From: Clostridia bacterium
GTDB lineage: Bacteria > Bacillota > Clostridia > Oscillospirales > Acutalibacteraceae
Direction: 5' to 3'
NCBI GenBank assembly: GCA_017481575.1
Contig: JAFUPA010000068.1
Coordinates: forward strand, 1-64,000
DNA length: 64,000 nt
Each line of letters opens with the position of its first letter. Positions within the stretch are counted from its first letter, which is position 1. The translations under genes were made by a program, and so were the position numbers. Positions 21,990 to 30,732 of this stretch are shown here, in pieces. The notes beneath the pieces are model-generated. The model was not told the origin of the DNA. It ran no database searches and saw nothing but the letters and a program-made list of their open reading frames with translations.

Positions 21990-23776
21990 TGGATTTTATG
22001 ACCGGATTAAAGCGCACCGACTATTGCGGTGACTTAAGAATAAGCGATGCAGGCAAGGAAGTTACAGTTGCAGGCTGGGTACAGCGTCAGCGTGACCTCG
22101 GCGCACTCATTTTCATCGATCTTCGTGACAGAACAGGTATTGTTCAGCTTGCATTTGACGAGAACACAGACAAGGAAATCTTTGAAAAGGCATTTTCTGC
22201 AAGAAGCGAATTTGTACTTATGGCGAAGGGCGTTGTTCGTGAGCGTTCATCAAAGAATAAGGATATTCCGACAGGCGATATCGAAATTGATGTTAAAGAT
22301 TTGAGAGTTCTCGGTAAGAGTGAAACTCCGCCGTTTGAAATTGTTGAAAACTGCCAGACATCGGAGCTTACAAGACTTAAGTACCGTTACCTCGACCTTC
22401 GCCGTCCCGATTTGCAGAAGAACATCATTATGCGTCACAAGATTTGCAAAATCACACGTGACTATTTTGACGAGAACGGCTTTATCGAGATTGAAACTCC
22501 CATTCTTATCAAGTCAACTCCCGAGGGTGCAAGAGACTTCCTTGTTCCGAGCCGTATCCACAACGGAACATTCTACGCTCTTCCGCAGTCACCTCAGCTT
22601 TATAAGCAGCTTTCAATGGTTGCAGGCTTTGACAGATATATGCAGATTGCACGTTGCTTCCGTGACGAAGACCTCCGTGCTGACCGTCAGCCCGAATTCA
22701 CACAGATTGACCTTGAAATGTCCTTTGTTGATATGGAGGACGTTCTTGCAATTGGTGAGGGATATATGAAGAGAGTTTTCAAAGAGGCTCTCGGTATTGA
22801 AATCACAACTCCCATTCCTCGTCTTACTTATAAAGAAGCTATGGACCGTTACGGCTCGGACAAGCCCGACACACGTTACGGTATGGAGCTTTATGACCTT
22901 AGCGACATCGTTAAGGGCTGCGGCTTCGGTGTGTTCAGCGGCCCCGTAAGCGAGGGCGGCTCTGTCCGTGGTATTACTGCAAAGGGTGCTGTTTCAAAGC
23001 TTACACGTAAGGAGATTGATAAGCTCACAGAAATGGTACGTGGCAGTGGTGCAAAGGGTCTTGCATGGGTAAGACTTAACGAGGATGGCACAATGGCATC
23101 TTCCTTTGCAAAGTTTATGACAGAGGACGAGATGAAGGCTATCCTTGAGCGTGCAGATGCACAGGCAGGCGACGTTGTTCTCATCATCGGCGACACAAAG
23201 AATTCTATTGTTTATTCAGTTCTCGGCGCACTCCGTCAGGAGGTTGCAAAGAAGCTTGACATCATTCCGCAGGACAAATTCAACCTTCTCTGGATTACAG
23301 AATTCCCGTTCTTTGACTGGGACGAGGACGCACAGACTTGGGTTGCAATGCACCACCCGTTCACATCTCCTATGGACGAGTGCCTTGAGTACCTTGAAAC
23401 AGACAAGGCAAAGGTACGTGCAAAGGCTTATGACCTTGTTCTTAACGGTGTAGAGCTCAGCTCGGGCTCAATCCGTATCACAAACCCCGACTTGCAGAAG
23501 AGAATGTTCTCTCTCCTCGGTCTGTCTGACGAAGAGGCTTATGCAAAGTTCGGCTACCTTACAGACGCATTCAAGTACGGTGCACCGCCGCACGGTGGTA
23601 TGGGTATCGGTCTTGACAGACTCGTTATGCAGATGCTCGGCTGTGAGAGCCTTCGTGATGTTGTTGCATACCCGAAGGTACAGAATGCAAGCGAGCCGAT
23701 GACAGAATGTCCGGCACCGGTTGATGAAATTCAGCTTGATGAGCTCGGAATTGCTCTTAAGGTAAAAGAAAACTAA
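21989..23776 (+). CDS. aspS: Aspartyl-tRNA synthetase (bacterial type)
   Basis: A class IIb synthetase of 595 residues. It has an N-terminal OB-fold anticodon-binding domain (VAGWVQRQRDLGALIFIDLRDRTG), motif 2 FRDEDLRADRQPEFTQID, the bacterial-type GAD insertion in the middle, and motif 3 GLDRLVMQMLG near the C terminus. AGGAGG precedes the ATG by 9 bases. Whether it is discriminating (Asp only) or also charges tRNA-Asn cannot be told here; no gatCAB genes are in the window. Confidence 0.97.
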   Translation: MDFMTGLKRTDYCGDLRISDAGKEVTVAGWVQRQRDLGALIFIDLRDRTGIVQLAFDENTDKEIFEKAFSARSEFVLMAKGVVRERSSKNKDIPTGDIEIDVKDLRVLGKSETPPFEIVENCQTSELTRLKYRYLDLRRPDLQKNIIMRHKICKITRDYFDENGFIEIETPILIKSTPEGARDFLVPSRIHNGTFYALPQSPQLYKQLSMVAGFDRYMQIARCFRDEDLRADRQPEFTQIDLEMSFVDMEDVLAIGEGYMKRVFKEALGIEITTPIPRLTYKEAMDRYGSDKPDTRYGMELYDLSDIVKGCGFGVFSGPVSEGGSVRGITAKGAVSKLTRKEIDKLTEMVRGSGAKGLAWVRLNEDGTMASSFAKFMTEDEMKAILERADAQAGDVVLIIGDTKNSIVYSVLGALRQEVAKKLDIIPQDKFNLLWITEFPFFDWDEDAQTWVAMHHPFTSPMDECLEYLETDKAKVRAKAYDLVLNGVELSSGSIRITNPDLQKRMFSLLGLSDEEAYAKFGYLTDAFKYGAPPHGGMGIGLDRLVMQMLGCESLRDVVAYPKVQNASEPMTECPAPVDEIQLDELGIALKVKEN

Positions 23777-23784
23777 ATCAAACA

Positions 23785-23805
23785 AGGGACGGATTTTCCG
23801 TCCCT
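23785..23805 (+). terminator. Hairpin after aspS
   Basis: AGGGACGGA/TCCGTCCCT stem with a short T-rich trail (GATTTGCGTT), 8 bases past the stop codon. A weak terminator. Confidence 0.6.
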
Positions 23806-23833
23806 GATTTGCGTTATAAAGAAAAGAGATTTT

Positions 23834-25051
23834 ATGCAGAAGTTAGACAGAAAAAATGCAAAACAGCTCACATATCTTTGTGCGGCGGCTTATTTTGTAA
23901 GCTACCTCACAAGGGTTAATTTTGCCGCAGTTATCGCCGCAATAATCCAGGCAGGGGACATCGACAAAACCTCTGCAGGACTTGTAACGACTCTAGGCTT
24001 TATTACATACGGTGTCGGTCAGCTTATCAGCGGTTGGCTCGGTGACAGAATAAACCCGAAACGGCTTATGGTCATCGGCTTTTCAACAACCGTGCTGATG
24101 AATATGCTCATTCCGTTTTGCCCGAACGGTGCGGCAATGTGCGTTGTATGGGCGTTCAACGGCTTTGCACAGTCGTTTATGTGGCCGCCGATGGTTAAGA
24201 TTATGTCCTCGGCAATGGACACGGACGATTACAACAAGGGCTGTGTTGTTGTCAGCTGGGGCAGTACGATTGCAACAATACTCATTTACCTTGTTTCACC
24301 TGCAATAATTTCCTTTGCAGGCTGGCGTGCGGTTTTCTTCGTTTATTCAGCGGTTGCAATTGTGATTTCGTCCGTATGGTACGCAAAGATTACTGCAATC
24401 GAAAAGAAATGTGATATCGTTTATCCGATGCACCAGAAGACTAAATCGGGCGAAAAGATGTCAATTAAGGTCAGCGTCCCTCTACTTATAATAGTAATGC
24501 TTGCAATTATGCTCCAGGGTTCACTTCGTGACGGAGTTACAACCTGGGTGCCGACCTTTGTGTCCGAAGCGTTCAACCTCGGCAGTGAGGTTTCAATTTT
24601 ATCGAGTGTGATAATTCCGATTTTCAGCCTTGCAAGCCTGCAGATGACATCTGTTATTTATAATAAACTCGGCAAAAAGCCGTTCAAGAGTGCAGGACTT
24701 TTCTTTATCTGTGCTGTGACCTGTGCGGTCGTGCTTGCATTGTTCCACGACGCATCGGTTATTCTTACCGTTGTGATGTCGGCATTGATTGTTGCATGCA
24801 TGCACGGCATAAATCTTATCCTCGTCTGCTTCCTGCCTGCGGCGCTTGCAGATGACGGTAATGTTTCCACACTCTCGGGTGTGCTCAACTTTATGACCTA
24901 TGTCGGAAGTGCGGCATCGACCTACGGCTTTGCACTCCTTTCCGAAAATTACGGTTGGGGCGGCACAGTTTCCTCGTGGCTTGCAATAACTGTTCTCGGT
25001 ACTCTTGCGTGTGCTGTGTGTAACGTTGCAACAAAGAAGATTAAATTATAA
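23834..25051 (+). CDS. MFS transporter, organophosphate:phosphate antiporter-like
   Basis: An inner-membrane protein of 405 residues with 12 predicted helices. The pattern YFVSYLTRVNFAAVIAAI and GVGQLISGWLGDRINPKRLMVIGF (MFS loop 2-3 motif) resembles GlpT/UhpT-type OPA transporters for glycerol-3-phosphate or hexose-6-phosphate. The substrate cannot be fixed from sequence. It has its own terminator and follows the aspS terminator, so it is probably a separate unit; no clear promoter was seen in the 50-base gap. Confidence 0.8.
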   Translation: MQKLDRKNAKQLTYLCAAAYFVSYLTRVNFAAVIAAIIQAGDIDKTSAGLVTTLGFITYGVGQLISGWLGDRINPKRLMVIGFSTTVLMNMLIPFCPNGAAMCVVWAFNGFAQSFMWPPMVKIMSSAMDTDDYNKGCVVVSWGSTIATILIYLVSPAIISFAGWRAVFFVYSAVAIVISSVWYAKITAIEKKCDIVYPMHQKTKSGEKMSIKVSVPLLIIVMLAIMLQGSLRDGVTTWVPTFVSEAFNLGSEVSILSSVIIPIFSLASLQMTSVIYNKLGKKPFKSAGLFFICAVTCAVVLALFHDASVILTVVMSALIVACMHGINLILVCFLPAALADDGNVSTLSGVLNFMTYVGSAASTYGFALLSENYGWGGTVSSWLAITVLGTLACAVCNVATKKIKL

Positions 25052-25067
25052 TATATATATAGTATAA

Positions 25068-25107
25068 AAGAGAGGCGCTTCGTGTGAAGTGCCTCTCTTA
25101 ATGTTTT
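25068..25107 (+). terminator. Intrinsic terminator of the MFS gene
   Basis: AAGAGAGGCGCTTC/GAAGTGCCTCTCTT hairpin followed by AATGTTTTTA. The T-tract belongs to the 28-bp direct repeat at 25098-25125. Confidence 0.85.
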
Positions 25108-25125
25108 TATCTACTCTGATTTGCA
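25098..25125. repeat. 28-bp direct repeat, left copy
   Basis: Identical over 28 bases to 26169-26196. The right copy spans the secA stop codon and last codons, so it is the native one; this left copy is a duplication next to the MFS terminator. The pair bounds a 1.07-kb accessory segment. Confidence 0.9.
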
Positions 25126-25518
25126 TCAGCCTTCCCCTTGAGGGGAAGGGGGACCGCTTGCGGTGGATGAGGTGGAAATGTGTGTTAAAATATCGGAACA
25201 AACTCCCTCAAAATTAGTATTGATATCATAATTAGAATAACGAAGAACGGTTAAACCTAATTTACTCAAATAACGGTCTCTTTTTATGTCAGCTTCTTTT
25301 CCTTTGTCCTCGTAATGCTGTGAGCCGTCTAACTCAATAACTAATTTTGCAGTTGCACAGTAAAAATCGACGATATAAATTCCAATTACCTTTTGACGAT
25401 TAAATGTGATTGATTGAGTTTTTAAAAAATCATACCACAGATGGCGTTCTTCTTTAGTCATGTTTTTACGCAGAGTTTTAGCATTAGTCGTTAGCTTTGA
25501 ATTGGCGGTTTTGTTCAT
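25126..25518 (-). CDS. DUF559 (Vsr-like, PD-(D/E)XK) endonuclease-domain protein
   Basis: A 130-residue small predicted nuclease. DUF559 hallmarks are LRKNMTKEERHLWYDFLK at 17-34, then the catalytic core IYIVDFYCATAKLVIELDGSQHYE, with D51, E62, D64 and H68 as likely metal or catalytic residues, and RDRYLSKLGLTVLRYSN. GAGGTG lies 5 bases before ATG 25518. The last 14 or so residues (STASGPPSPQGEG) are encoded by palindromic repeat A and so are probably a read-through tail rather than part of the fold. The gene lies between direct-oriented repeats A and B. The biological role of DUF559 proteins is not established; DNA repair, mobile DNA or repeat maintenance are all possible. Confidence 0.85.
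   Translation of the reverse strand: MNKTANSKLTTNAKTLRKNMTKEERHLWYDFLKTQSITFNRQKVIGIYIVDFYCATAKLVIELDGSQHYEDKGKEADIKRDRYLSKLGLTVLRYSNYDINTNFEGVCSDILTHISTSSTASGPPSPQGEG
25127..25175 (+). repeat. Palindromic repeat copy A (overlaps the 3' end of the DUF559 gene)
   Basis: Palindrome 1 is CCTTCCCCTTGAGGGGAAGG (25130-25149). Palindrome 2 is ACCGC-TT-GCGGT (25153-25164). The tail is GGATGAGGTGG. It encodes the C-terminal residues of the overlapping gene. Confidence 0.85.
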
Positions 25519-25553
25519 TTAAACACCTCAACTGAAAGTTTGCATAAATCAAG

Positions 25554-25605
25554 CCTTCTCCTCGAGGAGAAGGTGGATTTTGCGAAGCAAAAGACGGATG
25601 AGGTG
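25554..25605 (+). repeat. Palindromic repeat copy B
   Basis: Palindrome 1 is CCTTCTCCTCGAGGAGAAGG (25554-25573, perfect). Palindrome 2 is TTTTGC-GAA-GCAAAA (25578-25592). The tail is GACGGATGAGGTG. Same architecture and orientation as copy A but with different, still self-complementary arms. Confidence 0.85.
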
Positions 25606-25631
25606 AGATGTAAAATAAAAACGAAATTAAC

Positions 25632-25695
25632 GGTTGCTTTGCAACCTACACCTCACCACCGCCTACGGCGGAGCCTCTCCTCAAGGAGAAGCCGT
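25632..25695 (-). repeat. Palindromic repeat copy C, inverted relative to B
   Basis: Read on the minus strand: CTTCTCCTTGAGGAGAGG, then CCGCC-GTA-GGCGG, then GGTGAGGTG, then GGTTGC-AAA-GCAACC. It faces copy B across about 26 bases, so B and C form an inverted pair reminiscent of a REPIN. Confidence 0.8.
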
Positions 25696-25797
25696 TATAA
25701 GTGTTACTTTGATTTTTGAAAATAGATTTTTGGAAATTTGTCTACAATAAATTCGTGATAAAAATCTTCATCGTAAACAAGAATGTGAATTAAATTT

Positions 25798-26112
25798 TTA
25801 ATCTGAAAATCTGTTTGTAATATAATTGCTTTTATTGCAATAAAGAGGAGTAAAAGGTTCACATTCTTTATGGCTTGATATTATAATTTCTTCAAAGTGA
25901 GATAAGGGATTTGTTATCGTTGTTCTGTTTGAGTATACAGAGTCTTCAAAATCAATAACACAAGAGTCGATATTGTTTCCGGAAGTTTTATCGTTCATTG
26001 TAAGAATAAGTTTTATAGAATCTTCTTCTGTTTTTAATTCATCATAAAATAAAGCGATATTCTTTAAATCAATATCGATTTTAATAGGTTTCCATACATT
26101 TTTGGTCTGCAC
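25798..26112 (-). CDS. Unrecognised small protein, probably frameshifted near its C terminus
   Basis: A low-GC gene of 104 codons starting at GTG 26112 with a strong AGGAGG 7 bases upstream. The product is acidic, with no signal peptide, and I do not recognise it. After residue 93 or so the frame seems broken. Removing one base from the A-run at 25830-25833 (minus strand AATAAAAGC) joins the gene to a good in-frame continuation, ILQTDFQIKNLIHILVYDED and onward, which ends at TAA 25704-25706 with FPKIYFQKSK. The natural gene was therefore probably 25704-26112, about 135 residues. It lies in the accessory island downstream of secA. Confidence 0.55.
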   Translation of the reverse strand: MQTKNVWKPIKIDIDLKNIALFYDELKTEEDSIKLILTMNDKTSGNNIDSCVIDFEDSVYSNRTTITNPLSHFEEIIISSHKECEPFTPLYCNKSNYITNRFSD

Positions 26113-26141
26113 ACTTTTTCCTCCTTTTATATTTTATTGAA

Positions 26142-26170
26142 AACGCAGCGAGTTTGAAGCTCGCTGCGTT
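26142..26170 (-). terminator. Intrinsic terminator of the secA operon
   Basis: AACGCAGCGAG/CTCGCTGCGTT hairpin 7 bases past the secA stop codon, followed on the minus strand by TTCAATAAAATAT. Confidence 0.8.
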
Positions 26171-26196
26171 AATGTTTTTATCTACTCTGATTTGCA
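26169..26196. repeat. 28-bp direct repeat, right (native) copy
   Basis: Matches 25098-25125 exactly. It contains the last codons and TAA of secA and the base of its terminator. Confidence 0.9.
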
Positions 26197-28919
26197 GGAT
26201 TACCGCAGCATTTCTTGTATTTCTTGCCGCTTCCGCAGGGACAGGGGTCGTTCGGGCCGGGAGCCTCTTTCTTGCGGACTGTTCTGCCTTTTTCGCTTCC
26301 GTCGGAAGCACCGCTTTCGCTTGTGACCTTTGCGGTCTGCTCACGCTTTGTATCTTCCTCACTGCGGATTCGGACTGTAAGCATCTGGCGGACTGTCGAT
26401 TCACGGATAGATGTGCTCATCTCGTCAAACATATCATAGCTTTCCATACGGTAAGCAACAACGGGGTCTTGATTACCGTAAGCACGAAGTCCGATACCAC
26501 GCTTAAGCTCTTCCATTGAGTCGATATGCTCCATCCAGAATGTATCAACGTTACGAAGAAGAATCATATGCTCAAGGCTTCTCATAACCTCGGGTGTAAG
26601 CTCTGCTTCACGTGCCTCGTAACGCTCGTGACCTCTTTCAAGAAGCTCTGCCTTTGCGGCTTCTCTGTCAAAAGACTCTTCGTCTTCAAAGTCTGTCGGC
26701 TCTGTAATCCAGCCGAGGTACTTGTCACGAAGTCCCTTGATGTTCCAGTCTGACTTTGGCAATGCTGATGAGCAGTAGAAGTCAACGGACTCTTCAACAG
26801 ATTCGTCGAGCATCTTAAGGATTGAAGCCTTGAGGTCTTCGCCGTCAAGAACACGGTTACGCTGACCGTAGATAAGCTCACGCTGTCTGTTCATAACGTC
26901 GTCGTACTTAAGAACGCTCTTACGTATTGCAAAGTTCTGCGACTCCTTCTTCTTCTGTGCGGATTCGATTGACTTTGAAACCATCTTGTTTGTAATCGGC
27001 ATATCCTCGTCTGCGTTAAGTGTTGTCATAACGCTCTGAAGTCTGTCGCCGCCGAAAAGTCGCATAAGGTCGTCTTCAAGTGAAAGGTAGAAACGGCTTT
27101 CGCCCGGGTCACCCTGACGACCTGCACGTCCACGAAGCTGGTTGTCAATTCGGCGTGAGTCGTGGCGTTCTGTGCCGATGATGAAAAGACCGCCTGCATC
27201 ACGTACCTGCTGTGCCTCGCCGCTGATTTCTTCCTTAAACTGCTTTTCGAGCTGTGTATATTCGTTTCTTGCGTTGATAATTTCTTCGTTATCTGTTTCT
27301 GCAAAGCCCGTTGCCTCAACAATGAGCTCCTCTGTGTAGCCCTTGCGACGCATTGCCGCCTTTGCAAGGTATTCGGAGTTACCGCCAAGCATAATGTCGG
27401 TACCACGTCCTGCCATATTTGTAGCAATTGTAACAGCACCGAGCTTACCTGCCTGTGCAACGATTTCAGCTTCCTTGTCGTGGAACTTTGCGTTGAGCAC
27501 CTCGTGCTTGATTCCACGGCGCTTAAGAAGCTTTGAAAGAACTTCGGACTTTTCGATTGAAATTGTACCTACAAGTACGGGCTGTCCCTTTGCGTGACAT
27601 TCAACAACCTGCTCAATGAGTGCGTTGAACTTTGCCGCCTCTGTCTTGTAAACAACATCGTCGTTGTCCTTACGGATCATCGGTCTGTTTGTCGGGATTT
27701 CAACAACGTCGAGAGTGTAGATTTCCTGGAATTCCTGGCTCTCTGTCATTGCAGTACCCGTCATACCTGAAAGCTTTGAGTAAAGACGGAAATAGTTCTG
27801 GAATGTGATTGTTGCAAGAGTCTTGCTCTCGTGCTCAACCTTAACGCCTTCCTTGGCTTCGATAGCCTGATGAAGACCCTCGTTGTAACGTCTGCCGAGC
27901 ATAATACGACCCGTAAATTCGTCAACGATAAGCACCTGATTGTCCTTAACAACGTAGTCGATGTCACGGCGCATGACGCCGATAGCCTTGATAGCCTGGT
28001 TGATGTGGTGGAGAAGTGTCATATTGTCGGCATCCATAAGGTTTTCAACGTTGAAATATGACTCTGCCTTTGCAATACCGCTCTTGGTAAGTGAAGCGGT
28101 GCGAGCCTTTTCGTCAACAACATAGTCGCCGTCTGCAACATCTTCTGCGTTCTGTTTGGAGTCGATTTCCTTAACAACAGCCTTTGTAAGGTTGCGAACA
28201 AAGTTGTTTGCAAGGGTGTATAGCTCTGTTGAGCGGTCACCACGGCCGGAAATGATAAGCGGTGTTCTTGCCTCGTCAATAAGGATTGAGTCAACCTCGT
28301 CGACAACGGCAAAGTTATGTCCACGCTGAACCTTGTGGTCCTTGTAAGGTACCATATTATCACGAAGATAGTCAAAGCCCATTTCGTTGTTTGTACCGTA
28401 TGTGATGTCGGCATTGTAAGCGGCTTTACGCTCGTCGTTATTAAGTCCGTGAACGATAAGACCGACAGAAAGACCCATAAAGCGGTAAAGCTTGCCCATC
28501 CACTCGGAGTCACGGCGTGCAAGGTAATCGTTAACCGTAACAATGTGAACACCCTTGCCCGAAAGTGCGTTGAGGTAAGCGGGGAGGGTAGCAACAAGAG
28601 TTTTGCCTTCACCTGTTTTCATTTCTGCAATTCGTCCCTGATGAAGCACGATACCGCCGATAATCTGCACGGGGAAGTGTTTCATACCGAGCACACGCCA
28701 CGAAGCCTCACGGCAAGCGGCAAATGCCTCGGGAAGAATGTCGTCAAGAGTTTCGCCGTTTGCAAGACGCTCCTTGAATTCAACTGTTTTGTTCTGCAAT
28801 TCCTTGTCGGTGAGCTTTGAATACTCCTCTTCAAGAGCGAGAACCTTGTTTTTAATCGGTGTAATTCTCTTAACCTCTTTGGTGGAGTAATCACCGAAAA
28901 TCTTTTTTAATAAGCCCAT
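26178..28919 (-). CDS. secA: Preprotein translocase ATPase SecA
   Basis: The motor of the Sec pathway, 913 residues, peripheral at the membrane. Walker A is [16 protein letters not shown], the DEAD-type Walker B is [20 protein letters not shown], and a preprotein cross-linking domain follows. Motif VI lies in [15 protein letters not shown], and the C-terminal SEC-C zinc motif is [13 protein letters not shown]. Length is normal for housekeeping SecA. It is the last gene of the minus-strand run exoA - exported protein - dCMP deaminase - secA, 18 bases after the deaminase stop. Confidence 0.97.
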   Translation of the reverse strand: MGLLKKIFGDYSTKEVKRITPIKNKVLALEEEYSKLTDKELQNKTVEFKERLANGETLDDILPEAFAACREASWRVLGMKHFPVQIIGGIVLHQGRIAEMKTGEGKTLVATLPAYLNALSGKGVHIVTVNDYLARRDSEWMGKLYRFMGLSVGLIVHGLNNDERKAAYNADITYGTNNEMGFDYLRDNMVPYKDHKVQRGHNFAVVDEVDSILIDEARTPLIISGRGDRSTELYTLANNFVRNLTKAVVKEIDSKQNAEDVADGDYVVDEKARTASLTKSGIAKAESYFNVENLMDADNMTLLHHINQAIKAIGVMRRDIDYVVKDNQVLIVDEFTGRIMLGRRYNEGLHQAIEAKEGVKVEHESKTLATITFQNYFRLYSKLSGMTGTAMTESQEFQEIYTLDVVEIPTNRPMIRKDNDDVVYKTEAAKFNALIEQVVECHAKGQPVLVGTISIEKSEVLSKLLKRRGIKHEVLNAKFHDKEAEIVAQAGKLGAVTIATNMAGRGTDIMLGGNSEYLAKAAMRRKGYTEELIVEATGFAETDNEEIINARNEYTQLEKQFKEEISGEAQQVRDAGGLFIIGTERHDSRRIDNQLRGRAGRQGDPGESRFYLSLEDDLMRLFGGDRLQSVMTTLNADEDMPITNKMVSKSIESAQKKKESQNFAIRKSVLKYDDVMNRQRELIYGQRNRVLDGEDLKASILKMLDESVEESVDFYCSSALPKSDWNIKGLRDKYLGWITEPTDFEDEESFDREAAKAELLERGHERYEAREAELTPEVMRSLEHMILLRNVDTFWMEHIDSMEELKRGIGLRAYGNQDPVVAYRMESYDMFDEMSTSIRESTVRQMLTVRIRSEEDTKREQTAKVTSESGASDGSEKGRTVRKKEAPGPNDPCPCGSGKKYKKCCGNPANQSR

Positions 28920-28937
28920 TTAAAATTTTCCTTTCAA

Positions 28938-29438
28938 TCAGATAAGGTTTTCGTCAAAGTTGATAACAACCTGCTTGTGAGGCATTGTCAGCTGACGGTA
29001 TTCAACTCCTGCGGCATCAAACATCTTTTTGGAAGCCTTAACGCCGTCGGTGTCTTTATATTTGTCAGAGAGGTACAAAACTTTCTTGATACCGCTCTGA
29101 ATAATAGCCTTTGCACATTCGTTGCAGGGGAAAAGTGCAACGTAGATTGAGCAACCCTGAAGCGATGCACCCGCATTGTTAAGGATTGCGTTGAGTTCAG
29201 CGTGACATACAAAAGGATATTTGGTGTCTATTTCGCTGTTGCCTGACCTCTCCCACGGGAATTCATCATCACTGCAGCCGTGAGGGAAACCGTTGTAGCC
29301 GACGGACATAATCTTTTTGTTCTCGTTAACTATGCACGCACCGACCTGTGTGTTGGGGTCCTTGCTTCGCATCGAAGAAAGCAATGCAATACCCATAAAA
29401 TATTCGTCCCAGGTGATATAATCATCTCTTTTTGCCAT
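28938..29438 (-). CDS. Deoxycytidylate (dCMP) deaminase family protein
   Basis: A zinc-dependent enzyme of 166 residues that converts dCMP to dUMP for dTTP synthesis (ComEB-like). The zinc and catalytic motifs are CHAELNAIL (HAE, His ligand and proton-shuttling Glu) and ALFPCNECAKAI (PCxxC). The DPNTQVGACIV and SVGYNGFPHGCSDDEFPW blocks are typical of the dCMP deaminase family. ATG 29438 is chosen because GGAG is about 10 bases upstream; a GTG three codons earlier is too close to it. Confidence 0.9.
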   Translation of the reverse strand: MAKRDDYITWDEYFMGIALLSSMRSKDPNTQVGACIVNENKKIMSVGYNGFPHGCSDDEFPWERSGNSEIDTKYPFVCHAELNAILNNAGASLQGCSIYVALFPCNECAKAIIQSGIKKVLYLSDKYKDTDGVKASKKMFDAAGVEYRQLTMPHKQVVINFDENLI

Positions 29439-29459
29439 TCGGGTCACGCTCCTTTTATT

Positions 29460-30719
29460 TTAAAAGTTTATAATTCTGTTATCTGCGGCACCTGTTTCGT
29501 CATAAGTGGAGAAAAGCACCGTGCCGTTGTCAATAAAGCAGAAATTGCAAATGCCCTTGTCGTAAATGCTGTCGGTAATAATCTTTGTTTCGCCGCTTTC
29601 GGTGTTATAAATAACCATTGACTGCTGTTCACCGTTACAGAAAAGCACAAACTTTGTACCTGTCTCGTTAGCAACAAAGCCGGAAAGCTCGGTGAAAGAA
29701 GCCTTTTTGAGTGAGATTTTTTCGCCCGATGTTATGTCGGTAACCTCAAGTGTTGCCTTGTTCAAAAGGTAGTTTCCGCTGACTGTGTAGTCGGAGAAAT
29801 TACCCTCGAAGCCGGCAAGGGGATTTTTCTTGTCACCGTTTTTAACAAGGTCAAAGCCTTTTTCGGTGTTAGCAAAGCAGAAGTATGCTCCATCCTTTTC
29901 TCTTACTATGTAGCTCGGTGAGTTTGTAAGAGTTGTTGCCGAGTTCTTTTTAGCGGCTCTTGAATTTGCAACGGTGAGGAAGTCGTATTTAACGGTAGTG
30001 TCCTTTGTGTCGTAGTTTCTGCATGAAGCAAAAAGGTCGTATTTTGCACCAACATTCAGCATTGAGTCGGTAAAGATTGTCCAGTCCTCACGCATTGTAC
30101 CGTCGTTCTGAACAAGGCGGTCACGCTGGGACACAACAAGGCTTGTTTTGCCTGACCCCATATCGTAGGAATACATATCGGAGTAGGTTTTGTCCGTTTT
30201 GTAAGCGTCCTCGGCATCCATATCGGTAAGCAGGATATACTTGGTTCTTGCTGTTGAAGAGTATGCCTTCGGACAGTCCATAAGACGGACAAAAACATAA
30301 GAAAACATCTTCGTGTCGGTCTTCTGCTGTGAATTGAACAAGCCGTAGCCGACTGTACCTGCATCGGTTTCAAGGTAGTGGAGCTTTACTTTCAGCTTCT
30401 GGTAACTGCAGGTAATCTGCACGTCCTTTGTCTTAACTCCTGTTACCTCGGAAAACTGACCGTCAGCATATTTGTAAAAAAGAAATGTTCCGTCGGGATA
30501 CATCTCATAAAACAAATCCTTCTGCTCGGTCTGAACGAGGGGGTGATTTGTGTTAAAAGAAACGGGAGTGAGGTTTTCAAGCTTTACGCCCGATGATGTA
30601 TCTATGCTTCCCGTGATTTTGTTAAGGAAGCTGTCGCTGCCCGTCAATGCTGTGAAAGCAATTGCCGCAACAAGAACAACGGAAAGAACAGCGAGAACAA
30701 TTTTGTTTGTTTTTGTCAT
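29460..30719 (-). CDS. Exported or membrane-anchored protein of unknown function
   Basis: 419 residues from ATG 30719, with GGTGA 6 bases upstream. It begins with a single hydrophobic segment (NKIVLAVLSVVLVAAIAFTAL) that is either an uncleaved anchor or a signal peptide; no lipobox. The remainder is beta-rich with repeated short strands (YPDGTFLFYKYADGQF, GTKFVLFCNGEQQSMVIYNTESG, NGTVLFSTYDETG), suggesting a beta-propeller-like sensor or structural domain outside the membrane. I do not recognise a family. It lies between exoA and the deaminase gene in the secA operon. Confidence 0.75.
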   Translation of the reverse strand: MTKTNKIVLAVLSVVLVAAIAFTALTGSDSFLNKITGSIDTSSGVKLENLTPVSFNTNHPLVQTEQKDLFYEMYPDGTFLFYKYADGQFSEVTGVKTKDVQITCSYQKLKVKLHYLETDAGTVGYGLFNSQQKTDTKMFSYVFVRLMDCPKAYSSTARTKYILLTDMDAEDAYKTDKTYSDMYSYDMGSGKTSLVVSQRDRLVQNDGTMREDWTIFTDSMLNVGAKYDLFASCRNYDTKDTTVKYDFLTVANSRAAKKNSATTLTNSPSYIVREKDGAYFCFANTEKGFDLVKNGDKKNPLAGFEGNFSDYTVSGNYLLNKATLEVTDITSGEKISLKKASFTELSGFVANETGTKFVLFCNGEQQSMVIYNTESGETKIITDSIYDKGICNFCFIDNGTVLFSTYDETGAADNRIINF

Positions 30720-30732
30720 TTGATTCACCAAC

